From G963662905 sp963662905 (GTDB lineage Bacteria; Bacteroidota; Bacteroidia; Bacteroidales; WRLA01): a stretch of DNA of 64,000 bases. The notes beneath the pieces are model-generated. The model was given only the letters and a program-made list of their open reading frames with translations. It did no database searches and had not been told where the DNA came from. Shown here piece by piece: positions 24,514-36,000 of this stretch. A program made the position numbers and the translations under genes. The first letter of the stretch is position 1; every line of letters begins with the position of its first letter. Where the stretch lies: assembly GCA_963662905.2 (NCBI GenBank), contig CAXXFD010000003.1:1798001-1862000 (forward strand), written 5' to 3'.

Positions 24514-26625
24514 TTAAAACTGAGGTTTCATTCCCAGGTTATACATAATAAATCCCCATACATCGGCAGATTCATCTATGATTTTTGCAGTGGGTTTACC
24601 GGCGCCATGACCTGCTTTCGTTTCGATGCGGATCAAAACCGGATTAGAACCCGCATTGGCTTCCTGAAGGCGGGCAGCAAATTTAAAGGAATGTGCCGGC
24701 ACCACGCGGTCATCATGATCGGCAGTAGTAATCAATGTTGCCGGATAAGCCACACCATCTTTAATGTTATGCAATGGCGAATATCCGTGCAGATATTCAA
24801 ACATTTCCCGGCTGTCGTCGCTGCGTCCATAATCGCCGGCCCAGGCCCAACCAATGGTGAAATTATGATAACGGAGCATATCCATAACCCCCACGGCCGG
24901 AACAGCAACCTGAAATAAATCAGGGCGTTGCGTCATAACCGCACCAACAAGCAAACCACCGTTGGAGCCACCGTTCATTGCGAGTTTCTTTGAATTGGTA
25001 TATCCATTATCAATCATATATTCTGCTGCGGCAATAAAATCATCAAACACATTTTGCTTTTGCATTTTCGTGCCGGCCTCATGCCATTTTTCTCCGTATT
25101 CGCCGCCACCGCGCAGGTTCACCATCACATAAACACCACCATTTTCAAGGAAAGGCAAGCGTGTAATGCTGAAACCCGGCGTCAGGGAAATATTAAAACC
25201 ACCATAACCATAAAGCAAACAAGGATTGTTACCGTCCATTTTTAATCCTTTTTTATGGACAATAAACATAGGAACCTCTGTACCATCTTTGCTTTTGAAG
25301 AAAACCTGATGGGTTTCAAAGGCTTCTGCATCAAAATCCACTTCCGGAAGGCGGAAAATCTCTGATTTGTTTGCTGCTACATCATACTCAAAAATGGCCG
25401 TAGGATATGTAAAAGAAGTAAAAGCGTAAAATGCGATATTTTTATCCTTATCGCCGCTAAAACCACCAATAGTACCAATTCCGGGGAATTGAACTTCATC
25501 GAGCTTATTTCCCTCTGTATCATAAACATATGCTTTTGAATAGGCATCCTCTGTATATTTTGCAATCAGTTTGCCACCAATAAAAAAGACACCTTCCAGA
25601 ACTTTATCTTCTTCAGGAATAATTACTTCCCAGTTTTCGGCTTCCGGTTTGCCCATATCCACTTTCATAAGTTTCTTCATCGGGGCACCGGCATTGGTGA
25701 TCAGGTAAATATGGTCACCATCATTATCCACAACAGCATACTCTTTCTCGAAGCCTTCGGCAAGCTGCACAAATGCTGCGTCTTTTTGCTCAAGATCTTT
25801 AACATACAATGCATTCCCATGCGATGATTCCATCTCGCCGATAATCAGGAAACGTTCATCTTCAGTAACCTGAGCATAAAAATTCCTTTGCGGATGTTCC
25901 GGGTCATCATAAACCAGCACATCCTGATCTTGTGTATCACCAAGCTTATGGTAATAAACTTTATGGAATTCATTTTTGTTTGACAGCTCTTTCCCTTCGG
26001 CAGGGGCATCATAACGGCTGTAATAAAACCCATCTTTATACCAGGACATACCTGAAAATTTCACCCATTCAATTTTGTCTTTCAACAAAGTTTTATCCTC
26101 AATATCAAGCACATAAATTTCATTCCAGTCGGAACCTCCGCGTGCAATGCTGTAAGCGAGGTATTTTGCATCAGCAGAGATGGAAAGACTGGCCAGAGCC
26201 ACTGTTCCGTCTTCACTTAATTTATTGGGATCGAGCAAAACGGCAGGTTTTCCATCCAGGCCTTTTTGGATATAGAGCACACTTTGATTTTGCATCCCAT
26301 CATTTTTGAAGAAAAAATAATATTCCTTTTTGCTGAAGGGCGCACCATATTTCGGGTAATCCCAGATTTTTTCCAGGCGTTGGCGCAATGCCGGACGGAA
26401 AGGGATTTCATCAAGATAAGCGAAAGTAATTTCATTTTCAGCCTTTACCCATGCTTCCGTTTCGGCAGAGGTGTCATTTTCGAGCCACCGGTAGGGATCC
26501 TGAACTTCAATACCGAAGTATTCATCGACCTGATCCATCTTTCGGGCTTCGGGATAATCCATTTTTTGCATACACGAACTTGCAATTAAAATTAATAACA
26601 AAAATAGCCAGCTAATCCTTTTCAT
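24514..26625 (-). CDS. Prolyl oligopeptidase family serine peptidase (S9A), lipoprotein
   Basis: A 703-residue peptidase that cleaves short peptides after proline. A lipobox (LIASSC, Cys18) places it in the envelope, unlike cytosolic animal enzymes. An N-terminal segment (YPEARKMDQVDEYFG, DPYRWLEN) leads into a seven-blade propeller (about 90-430), then an alpha/beta hydrolase domain with catalytic Ser554 (GGSNGG), Asp638 (DHDDRVVP) and His673 (KAGHGAGK). The substrate-positioning RGGGEYGEKWH segment is present. Length and motifs match the family closely. It is monocistronic and ends at the shared terminator. Lipidated family members are usual in Bacteroidota. Confidence 0.95.
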   Translation of the reverse strand: MKRISWLFLLLILIASSCMQKMDYPEARKMDQVDEYFGIEVQDPYRWLENDTSAETEAWVKAENEITFAYLDEIPFRPALRQRLEKIWDYPKYGAPFSKKEYYFFFKNDGMQNQSVLYIQKGLDGKPAVLLDPNKLSEDGTVALASLSISADAKYLAYSIARGGSDWNEIYVLDIEDKTLLKDKIEWVKFSGMSWYKDGFYYSRYDAPAEGKELSNKNEFHKVYYHKLGDTQDQDVLVYDDPEHPQRNFYAQVTEDERFLIIGEMESSHGNALYVKDLEQKDAAFVQLAEGFEKEYAVVDNDGDHIYLITNAGAPMKKLMKVDMGKPEAENWEVIIPEEDKVLEGVFFIGGKLIAKYTEDAYSKAYVYDTEGNKLDEVQFPGIGTIGGFSGDKDKNIAFYAFTSFTYPTAIFEYDVAANKSEIFRLPEVDFDAEAFETHQVFFKSKDGTEVPMFIVHKKGLKMDGNNPCLLYGYGGFNISLTPGFSITRLPFLENGGVYVMVNLRGGGEYGEKWHEAGTKMQKQNVFDDFIAAAEYMIDNGYTNSKKLAMNGGSNGGLLVGAVMTQRPDLFQVAVPAVGVMDMLRYHNFTIGWAWAGDYGRSDDSREMFEYLHGYSPLHNIKDGVAYPATLITTADHDDRVVPAHSFKFAARLQEANAGSNPVLIRIETKAGHGAGKPTAKIIDESADVWGFIMYNLGMKPQF

Positions 26626-27045
26626 GATTTTGGTTTTGGTAAGTAATATTGCGTAAAATTAATAAAAGCCTGAAACCCGAAACACAAGATTTAAAAATTA
26701 ATCAAATTCGCCCGATACAACTGAGCACAGCCCTTAAATGTCCATCTTTTGTAAGATGGGGCTTTCTCAGACAACTTAAATCTTTTTTAATGTTCATATT
26801 ATATGGATAAAATGAAGGCTTGAAGCCGCGTAATTTACAGGATCTTCCTATTTTTGAAAATTATATGCTTACGGGCAAAAAGCAATTGTAGAAGCAATGG
26901 CACAACTCAACACAATCAACTCGGAATCAAATAGTTATTACAGTTCCGTTTTTATGGCCGTTTTTTTTGTCAGGAATCAAACTGTTGGTGCCGGATTTGC
27001 ATGCCCATTCATCACCCCATATTTGAAAAATAAAAATAAAAATAA
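26626..27045. other. Divergent intergenic region with one hairpin
   Basis: A 420-bp gap between divergent genes; no gene is visible. It holds a perfect 7-bp hairpin, CCATCTT-TTGT-AAGATGG at 26742-26759, which can extend through AGCC/GGCT with a bulge. There is no T-tract. Promoters for both flanking genes must lie here, but no clear TAnnTTTG match was found. Confidence 0.45.
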
Positions 27046-30000
27046 ATGAAGCAGTCAGGAAAAAATCTTCCGGTACTAATCACCTCCGTTTTTTATCTTC
27101 TTTTTAGCCTGTTGCAGGCAAACGCACAGGATTTATGGTTGCCCGCTTCTGACTTTGGAGCGCCTTCTCCACGAAAAGGTGCAGCTACTTTCAAAATAAA
27201 TAGCAATATTTATGTTTTTGGAGGAAGGGATGCTACCAACGCAATCATTTCCGATTTATGGAAATACAACAGTACAACGGACAGCTGGACGCTTGAAAAT
27301 GCTGCCTGCCCCGTGACCGATGGTCGTGCTTATGCCGCTGCTTTCGCTATTGGCACCAAAGCTTATATTGTTGGCGGACTCAACAATGCCGGAACGAACA
27401 ACCGGGATGTCTGGCAATTCAATTCTGTAAACGGCAACTGGACTTTAATGACCGACTCGCTGCCCGGCGGCAAACGACAGGGGCTTTCTGCTTTTGTTAT
27501 TGGCCAGAAAGCTTATGTTGGACTGGGCGTTGATGGCGCTGCTTTCTACAATGATTTTTATGAATTTGACATTACGGACGGAAGCTGGACACAGGTCGAA
27601 GATTTTCCCGGAACGGCCCGGGCTTACAATGTCGCGTTCAGCATTGGCTCCACCGGATACGCAGGTATTGGATGGAGCGGAGTCTTCGAAGGCGACTTTT
27701 ACGCATATAACCCTACAACTGATGATTGGTCGCAAATTGCCGATTATGGAGGAACAGCACGCCTGGGCGCATCTTCTTTCATCATCAACGGCAAAGCTTA
27801 TGTAGGCATGGGCGATGACGGCTCTGGTCTGCTCGCCGATTTCTGGTGGTATGAACCCGTAGCAGACGCATGGTCATCAACCGCTTCCTTGCAGGCCGAC
27901 GGAAGAAGGGAAGGCATTGCCTTTTCTTTGGGCAATATTGGTTATGCCGGAACAGGATCCGATAACGGAACAACTGTTTATGCCGAAATGTGGAAATGGA
28001 TGCACAATTACTGTAATCTCGAAATTGATGCAACAGTGAACCAAATCAGTTGCAATGCCGATGATAATGGCGAAATCCAACTGAATGTTTCCGGTGGTGC
28101 AACACCTTATACCTTCAATTGGAACAACGGATCAACAGCAGAAGACATCTCCAATCTGGCTCCGGGATATTATGGCGTAACCATCACAGACAATGAAGGA
28201 TGCATCGCTACAAGAAAATTCAGGTTAAACGAACCGACTTCAATTGGTTTTGGAAAAGATTCTACTGTATGGCAATACGCTTATAACGATGGCGGCAACA
28301 GTGCCGATATGGCAGAAAAAATGGTAACCGACCGCGACGGGAACCTATATATAACCGGATATTATTCAAGCACTGCCACATTCGGAAGCACCAGCCTTAC
28401 CAGCTTTGGCGGCACCGATATTTATATCGCAAAATACAACAACATCGGCAACCTTAGCTGGGTCGTATCCGCAGGAGGAACACTCAACGATAGAGGCTCG
28501 GATATCAGCATCGACTCGCTCGGAAATGTTTATGTTATCGGGACTTTCAGGGAAATGGCCTTTTTCGATGGAAATCAGGTTAATTCCTCAGGATCAGGAT
28601 CCGGCAGCCAGGACAAAGAAATTTTTATTGCGAAATATGCCCCCGACGGAACCTTCGTTTGGGTCAGGACAGCCGGTGGGTTTTTCGATGATCAGGGATT
28701 TGGAATTTTTACTGAGCCCAATGGCGATTCATACATCACGGGATCGTTCCAGGGAAATGCCGATTTCCAAAGCATCAACCTGCTCAGCAATGGCGGTGAT
28801 GATATTTTTGCAGCCAAAATCAACACCAATGGCGTGTTTGAGTGGGCAGAAAAATCAGGCGGCACCTCCGAAGATTTCGGTTATGAAATCAGCAGGACTT
28901 CATACGGAAATATCATCCTCAGCGGTACGTTCCAAAGCACGGCCACATTCGGAACAGAAAGCCTTACAAGCCAGGGCGATGATGATATTTTCATCCTTTC
29001 CTACGATCAATATGGCAACCAGCTTTGGGCAGAACAAATTGGCGGGCCGCAAAACGAAATGGTTTATGATATACAATCCGCCCAGGATGGCTATTTCTAT
29101 CTGACCGGATCATTTAAAGCCACAGCAACTTTTGGGGTCACTACCCTCACAAGCGCCGGTTTAAACGATATATTTATTTCCCGCTACGATACCGATGGCA
29201 ACCACCAATGGTCGAAACGCGGCGGCGGAAGTCAGGAAGACTATGGAAGAGGTTTAAGCCTTGACCATAGAAACAATATCTATTTCACAGGAGCCTTCTC
29301 AGGCAATGCCGTCATCGACACAATGAACCTCAGCTCTCAGGGCGGTCTCGACATCATTACTGCTGCCTACAATGCCTCCGGAGATTTCTTCCGGGGCGTG
29401 CATTCCCCGGCCACGGGCAATGTTATGGGAACCACCATGGTACATGATACCGCAGGTAATTTTATCATTGCCGGATACATGGAAAGCAATATTACTTTCG
29501 GCGATTACAACCTCACAAATCTCGGTAATAAAGACATTTTTTATGCACAGGCCAATCTGGTATTTTTCCCGGAAGAACCTTTGGTTGTGCAGCCCTCCTG
29601 TGCAGGTGCAGGTGATGGAAGCATTGAAATTGAAGTTGGCGGCGGCACGCCTCCTTATAGTTTTGCATGGAGCCACGGCGCTGTTACTCAAAACGTTTAT
29701 AATCTGGATGAAGGCAGTTATTTGGTTACGATTACCGATGCGCTGAACTGCACCAAAGACACTACGATTGTTTTGGAAAATGAATTTGACGCACCTGTAC
29801 CTCCAAACTCTGCCTCGGTTGATCGCAGTGGTTTTTGCTGGGACGATCCCGGCGACATCACATTAAGCACAGAAGGCGGTAGCGGAACAACACTTACCTG
29901 GCTCAAAGATGCCTGCACAGTAGCTGAAGGAGGCACTATTGTTGGAACAGGCTCGCCACTCACGATTCCTTCGCCCGAATCAACCACTACATACTTTGCC

Positions 30001-33000
30001 CGTTGGGAAACAGTTTGCGATACATCAAGCTGTGTGGAAGTAGAGGTGATTTCTCTCGGGCAACCCACTGCCCCCGAAGATGTTACTGCCTATCCGGACG
30101 AATTCTGCCAATTAAGTGTAAATTTTATTACACTTTCGGCAGATGATGCAGGCCATACCGGCGAATTGCTTGCCTGGTACGACAACCGCGATTGCATTGG
30201 TGACCCGCTGCAAACAGGAACCCCGGTTGATGTTGCTGCCCCTTCGGTATCAACATGGTATTATGTACGCTGGGAAACAGATGGATGCGGCAACAGCGAC
30301 GTAGATTCCGTGCAGGTATTGGTTCTGGAATCAGCCATTAAAGTTGATACGGCCTATGCCGATACTTCCGAAATCTGCCTGGGTTATCCAAACCTTATCA
30401 GCCTCTCCGCAGAAGGTGGTTATGGACAAAACCTGATCTGGGCTAAAGGCAGCTGCGACGGAATCCAGATTGGATCCGGTTCCCCTTTACTGATCGACCC
30501 ACCAACAGATACGACAACATATTACGTTTACTGGAACAACTACTGTGGCCCTTCAGAATGCGATAGCATCACTATCAATGTTCTGCAAAGCCCACAATCA
30601 CCTTCTGGTGTTACCGCCGACTATGAAGATTTTTGTATTGGCGAAATTGATTCCATTACCCTTACTGCTCTGGACGCTTACGGCGGAGATGTGGTTTGGT
30701 ATAAAGGATATTGTGGCCTGGACTCTGTTGCTTCGGGCGAAACAGCCAAAGTAATTGCCCCTACAGCAGTGACTACCTATTACGCACGGGTTGAAAACTT
30801 CTGCGGCGCATCTCCATATCCTTGCCCCTATGTCATTGTAACACCCCATCAAGCTCCGGTGGCAAACTTCACAGGATTGCCCGAAAACCTCTGCCTCGTT
30901 GATGAAGACACTCAACTTACAGGTGTTCCGGCAGGCGCAGATGGTGTTTTCACCACAACAGCTCCGGCAGGGCTCACAGATAATGGCGATGGTACAGCCA
31001 GCTTTAACCCCTTTGCCGCCGGAATTGGCATCTGGGACATCACTTACACTTACACAAATGCCGACGGCTGTATCGATGATTCTACGCGCACAGTTACAGT
31101 AAACCCGCTTCCGGTAGTAAATTTCACCGGACTTACCTTAGAAGGCTATTGCGTAAATTACGAAAATCAGCCCATACAGCTCAACGGCACACCCACCGGC
31201 GCCAACGGAACCTTTACCGGCGAGGGTATTACAAATAACGGAAACGGAACAGCCTCCTTTATGCCGCAAAATGTGGCTCCGGGCGGCCCATACGATATTC
31301 AATACACCTATACAGATAACCTTGGATGTACGGATTCTGTTATTAAAACCGTTCTCATTTACGGACTTACTCCTACCCTTAATTTCACTGTTACCGAAGA
31401 AGGTTATTGCGAAAACGCAGAGCCAATTGAGTTAATAGGAAACCAATCCGGTAACCCCTCCAATGCAGGATACTTTTTGGGCAATGGGATTCAACCCACA
31501 GAACCGGGAAAAGCCTTCTTTGTCCCTCCATTGGCCGGCCCCGGTATCCATGATATTTCCTACATCTACACCAATGCCAACGGATGTACATACGATACTA
31601 CCCGGCAAATCGAAGTTTACGCACTGCCGAATACCTATTTTACCGGACTTTTGGAAAGCTATTGCTTTGATGCCAACCCCACGCAACTTATTGGACATCC
31701 TACAAACACCAACGGTGTTTTCACCTTCGACGGCCCCGAAGCCGGAATACAGGATAACGGAAACGGGACAGCCGTATTTTATCCCGATTCTGCTACAGCA
31801 GGAACATGGAACGTAACCTACTCTTATCTGGACGATATCACAGGATGTTCCAACGACTCTACACGTTCCGTTACTGTTTATGATCGGGTTGTAGTAAGCA
31901 TCGATGGTTTGGAAGATCATTATTGTGTAGATGCTGAAGACGACACCCTCTTTGGCAGTATGGCTCCTCAGGGATCTTTTGGCCCTGCAGGTGCGGCATA
32001 TATTCAGGATTTGAGTGATGGCAGGGTGATTTTCAAACCTTCTGTGGCCGGTGTCGGCAGTCACCCGATTACCTACACATGGCAAGACGGCATGGGTTGT
32101 ACCGGAGATACGACCATCACAGCGGTTGTGGTGCCGCTCCCAACAGCAACTGTTACTTCCCTGGATTCAAACTACTGCTTTAATGCAGAAGCCGATACAA
32201 TTTATGGCAACCATCAGCCCGATGGATTTTTCACAATTGCGCCAGGCGGCGGACTGATTGATCTGGGCAACGGACGTGCTGAGTTCACCCCTTCCCTTGC
32301 AGAAATCGGATACAATTATATAACATACTCCTATACTGATCCAAACGGATGTACGAAAGATAGCACATTCCGTGTGAATGTTTGGGAATTGCCTGTATTA
32401 ACAATTTCCGGTTTCGACACAACACATTATTGCTACGACACCGACACCATGACGATCAGCGGAACACCTTTCACTGATTTTTCGGTAGGATTTACAGGCA
32501 ATGGCTTTTCAGATAATGATCCTGCGACAGGCACGGCACGCTGGACCGCCGCAACAGCCTACGATCTGGCCGGAATGGGGCCGCACAGCCTTAGTTATTC
32601 CACAACGGACGCAAACGGATGTACTGTGGATACAAGCTGGCAGATTTTTGTGAATGCACTGCCGGTTGTTGGTTTCAGCGGATTGCCCGATTCGCTTTGC
32701 GTTAATGCCGATCCGATAACCCTCACAGCCAATACGCCCAATAATCTGGGCACGTTCAGCGGAAACGGTATTCAGGATCTGCTCAATGGCACAGCAATTT
32801 TCGATCCGGGCAGCCCCGATGTTACGCCCGGCACTTTTGTGCACATCACTTTTGCTTTTACAGATTACAATAATTGCTATAACGATACCACTGATTCCGT
32901 TTATGTAATTCCGCTGCCCGTAAAACCGGATGCAATCATCAGCGACACCAATGATTATTGTGCAGGTATTGTCACTGATCTTACCCTGAGCGTTGACGGC

Positions 33001-36000
33001 GGCTGGGGCGATTCCATCCAGTGGTTTATGAAATCATGCGGAGATTCCCTCATCGGAACAACAGCCGATACATTCCTGACGGTTACCGCGCCCACAGACA
33101 CCACCTGGTATTGGGCTCGCTGGAAAAATGATTGCGCCGTTTCGGAATGCGATTCCGTGCAAATCCTTGTAAAACTGCAACCTGTTATGCTTGACTCCGT
33201 TACGGTAGATATTAATGACATCTGCGCTGCTACAACAGACTCCATCACTTTAACAGCTCATGGTGGCTTTGGCGATGAACTGAGATGGTATGCAGACTCC
33301 TGTGGCGGGAATGTGATTGGCACAGGTACGCCTTTAAGGCTCGAAACACCTCCCGATACCATTACTTATTACGCACGTTACGAAAGTACTTGCGATACAA
33401 CAGATTGCCAAAGCATTACGGTGAACATCTCACCGCAACCCATTATCCCGGATTATCTTACTGTTGATATCAATAATTTCTGTTCGACCGAATACGACTC
33501 CATCAGCCTGATGGCATTTGGAGGCTATGGCGAATATCTGGAATGGTACACACCTTCTTGTGGCGACTCTTTGCTGGCTGTTGGAGATTCTGTGCGTATT
33601 CCTGCGCCACTCGATACTACGGTTTATTTTGCCCGTTGGATAAACGGCTGCGACACAACAGATTGCCTGTCCATTCAGGTGGATGTGCGCCCGCTGCCAA
33701 TACAACCCGACACGATTTTGGTGGACACCAATAATTTCTGTGCCCTAACCGTCGAATTGGTCCAATTTACTGCGGTTGGCGGTTTCGGCGATTTTGTAGA
33801 ATGGCGCATCGACAGCTGCAACGGCCCGGTGGTCGCTCAGGGAAATCCGCCTCAGGCATTGCCTGCCCCGGTTGATACAACGGTGTACTATGCCGTTTAC
33901 GTGAACAATTGCGGTTACAGCGCCTGCGACTCAATTATTATGAATGTACGCCCACAACCTATTGCACCGGAAGTGATTACTGTAGATACAAATTTCTTCT
34001 GTCCATCATATTCAGGGCTCATCAAGCTTACTGTTGAAGGAGGCCTGGGCGATACTCTCGTTTGGCGACAAGACAGTTGCACCGGTCTGGAACTGGGAAA
34101 AACATTTGGCGGAATCAACACTTTGTCATTTACTGCACCGGACACATCCACATCTTATTTTGTTTCCTACATCAACAGCTGTAACGAATCCGATTGCATT
34201 TCGATGGAAGTGACGGTAAATGAACCGCTGCCATTCGATACCATTGTGGCTGATACAGCAATTATCTGCTTCAATGACCCACCGGTTGAAATTATCCTGA
34301 ACGGAATTGGTGGCCGTGGCGAAACCGTACGCTGGTTTAAAGACGAGTGCAATGGCGAAGAACTCGGTATCGGGAATCCTTTCGGAATGCCACCGCCCGA
34401 CACAACAACAACCTATTATGGCCGCTGGGAAAATGAATGCGGTGTTTCTGAATGCACATCCGTAAGGATCATTGTGATCGAAGCACCCACACCACCGGAT
34501 ACGCTCACTACCAGTGATGACAATTTCTGTGCCGGCAGCCTCGAATCCATAATTTTAACTTCAACAGGAGGTGTAGGCGACACCATCTCCGGACTGGGCG
34601 ATTCATTACGCTGGTTCGAAGGAGCCTGTGGCCTGAACAGCCTTGGAACAGGCGAAGTGTTCAAACTTGTCCCACCGCCTTTGGTAACAACAACATATTA
34701 TGCCCGTTGGGAAAACCGCTGTGCCGTTTCGGAATGTGATTCCGTAATCGTTCACGTGAATAATCCTGAACCCGTGGACAGCATCACGGTAGATACCAAT
34801 TACTTCTGTCCCGGCGGTGATCTGCAAACCATTACGCTTACTGCGCACGGCGGCGTTGGCGAGGTAATTATGTGGTTTAAGGATGAATGCCTGACCACAC
34901 CGCTGCTCAGCAATTCCAATCCGTTTACAACTGCTGCGCCCGACACTACGACAACCTATTATGCAACCTGGCGCAACATCTGCGACACGGCCGCATGTGT
35001 TCCCTTTACCGTAACCGTGAATATTCCGCTTACGCCCGACAGCATTGTAGTTGACACCAACAATTACTGCTCTGATTATGAGCAAAATATTACACTTGAA
35101 GTTTTTGGTGGCCGTGGCGATATCGTCCGGTGGTACACAAATTCCTGCCAGGGCACGCCTCTGGGCTCAGGAAACCCATTGGTCATCCCGCCCTTTGAGG
35201 ATTCTACAACAGTATATGCACTTTGGGAAAACTATTGCGGCATTTCGGAATGCGACAGCCTGAAAGTAAATGTCGTTCCTCATCCCGAACTGGATGCAGG
35301 CCCGCAACTCGATTCTTTATGCGAGTCATTTAATTATCCGCTCGAAGCAGCCTGGTATGAACATGCCGACTCCATCCTCTGGACTGTGAGCAACGATTAC
35401 GGTCATTTCGAGGATCCAAGGGACATCAACACAAGCTACATTCCTAAGAATGAAGACATCACGAAAACCGTTAAAGTCTGGCTGCATTTGGATGTATTCG
35501 GAATCAGCCCCTGCGCTGTTTATTCTGACAGCATCGAACTGAACATCAATCCAACACCGGTGCTCAGCATCATGCCCGAACAGCCCATGCTTTGCCGCGA
35601 TTCATCCATTCAGATAAAGGCAAAAGGGGCGGCCACTTACCTTTGGACACCGGCCACCGGGCTGGATACCATAGGAGGAAGTACGGTTATTTCCACACTA
35701 AGTGCGGATCAGCAATACCGAATGTACGGAACCAGCACTTCCGGTTGTGTCGATAGCCTCGACTTCACTATTCCTGTGCTGCCTCCACCATTTGTTAATC
35801 TTGGCGAAGACCTCTATCTTTTCACTTGCGAGCCGGTTACGTTAAATGCAGGCAACAGCGACGGAAACCACAACTATCTGTGGTCAAACGGAAGCCGTAA
35901 ACAAACCATTGAAGTTTCGGAAGATGGTGCATATTATGTAACGGTTTGGAACGACGCCTGTGCCACATCCGATTCGATTATGATTGAACTTTGCGATGGT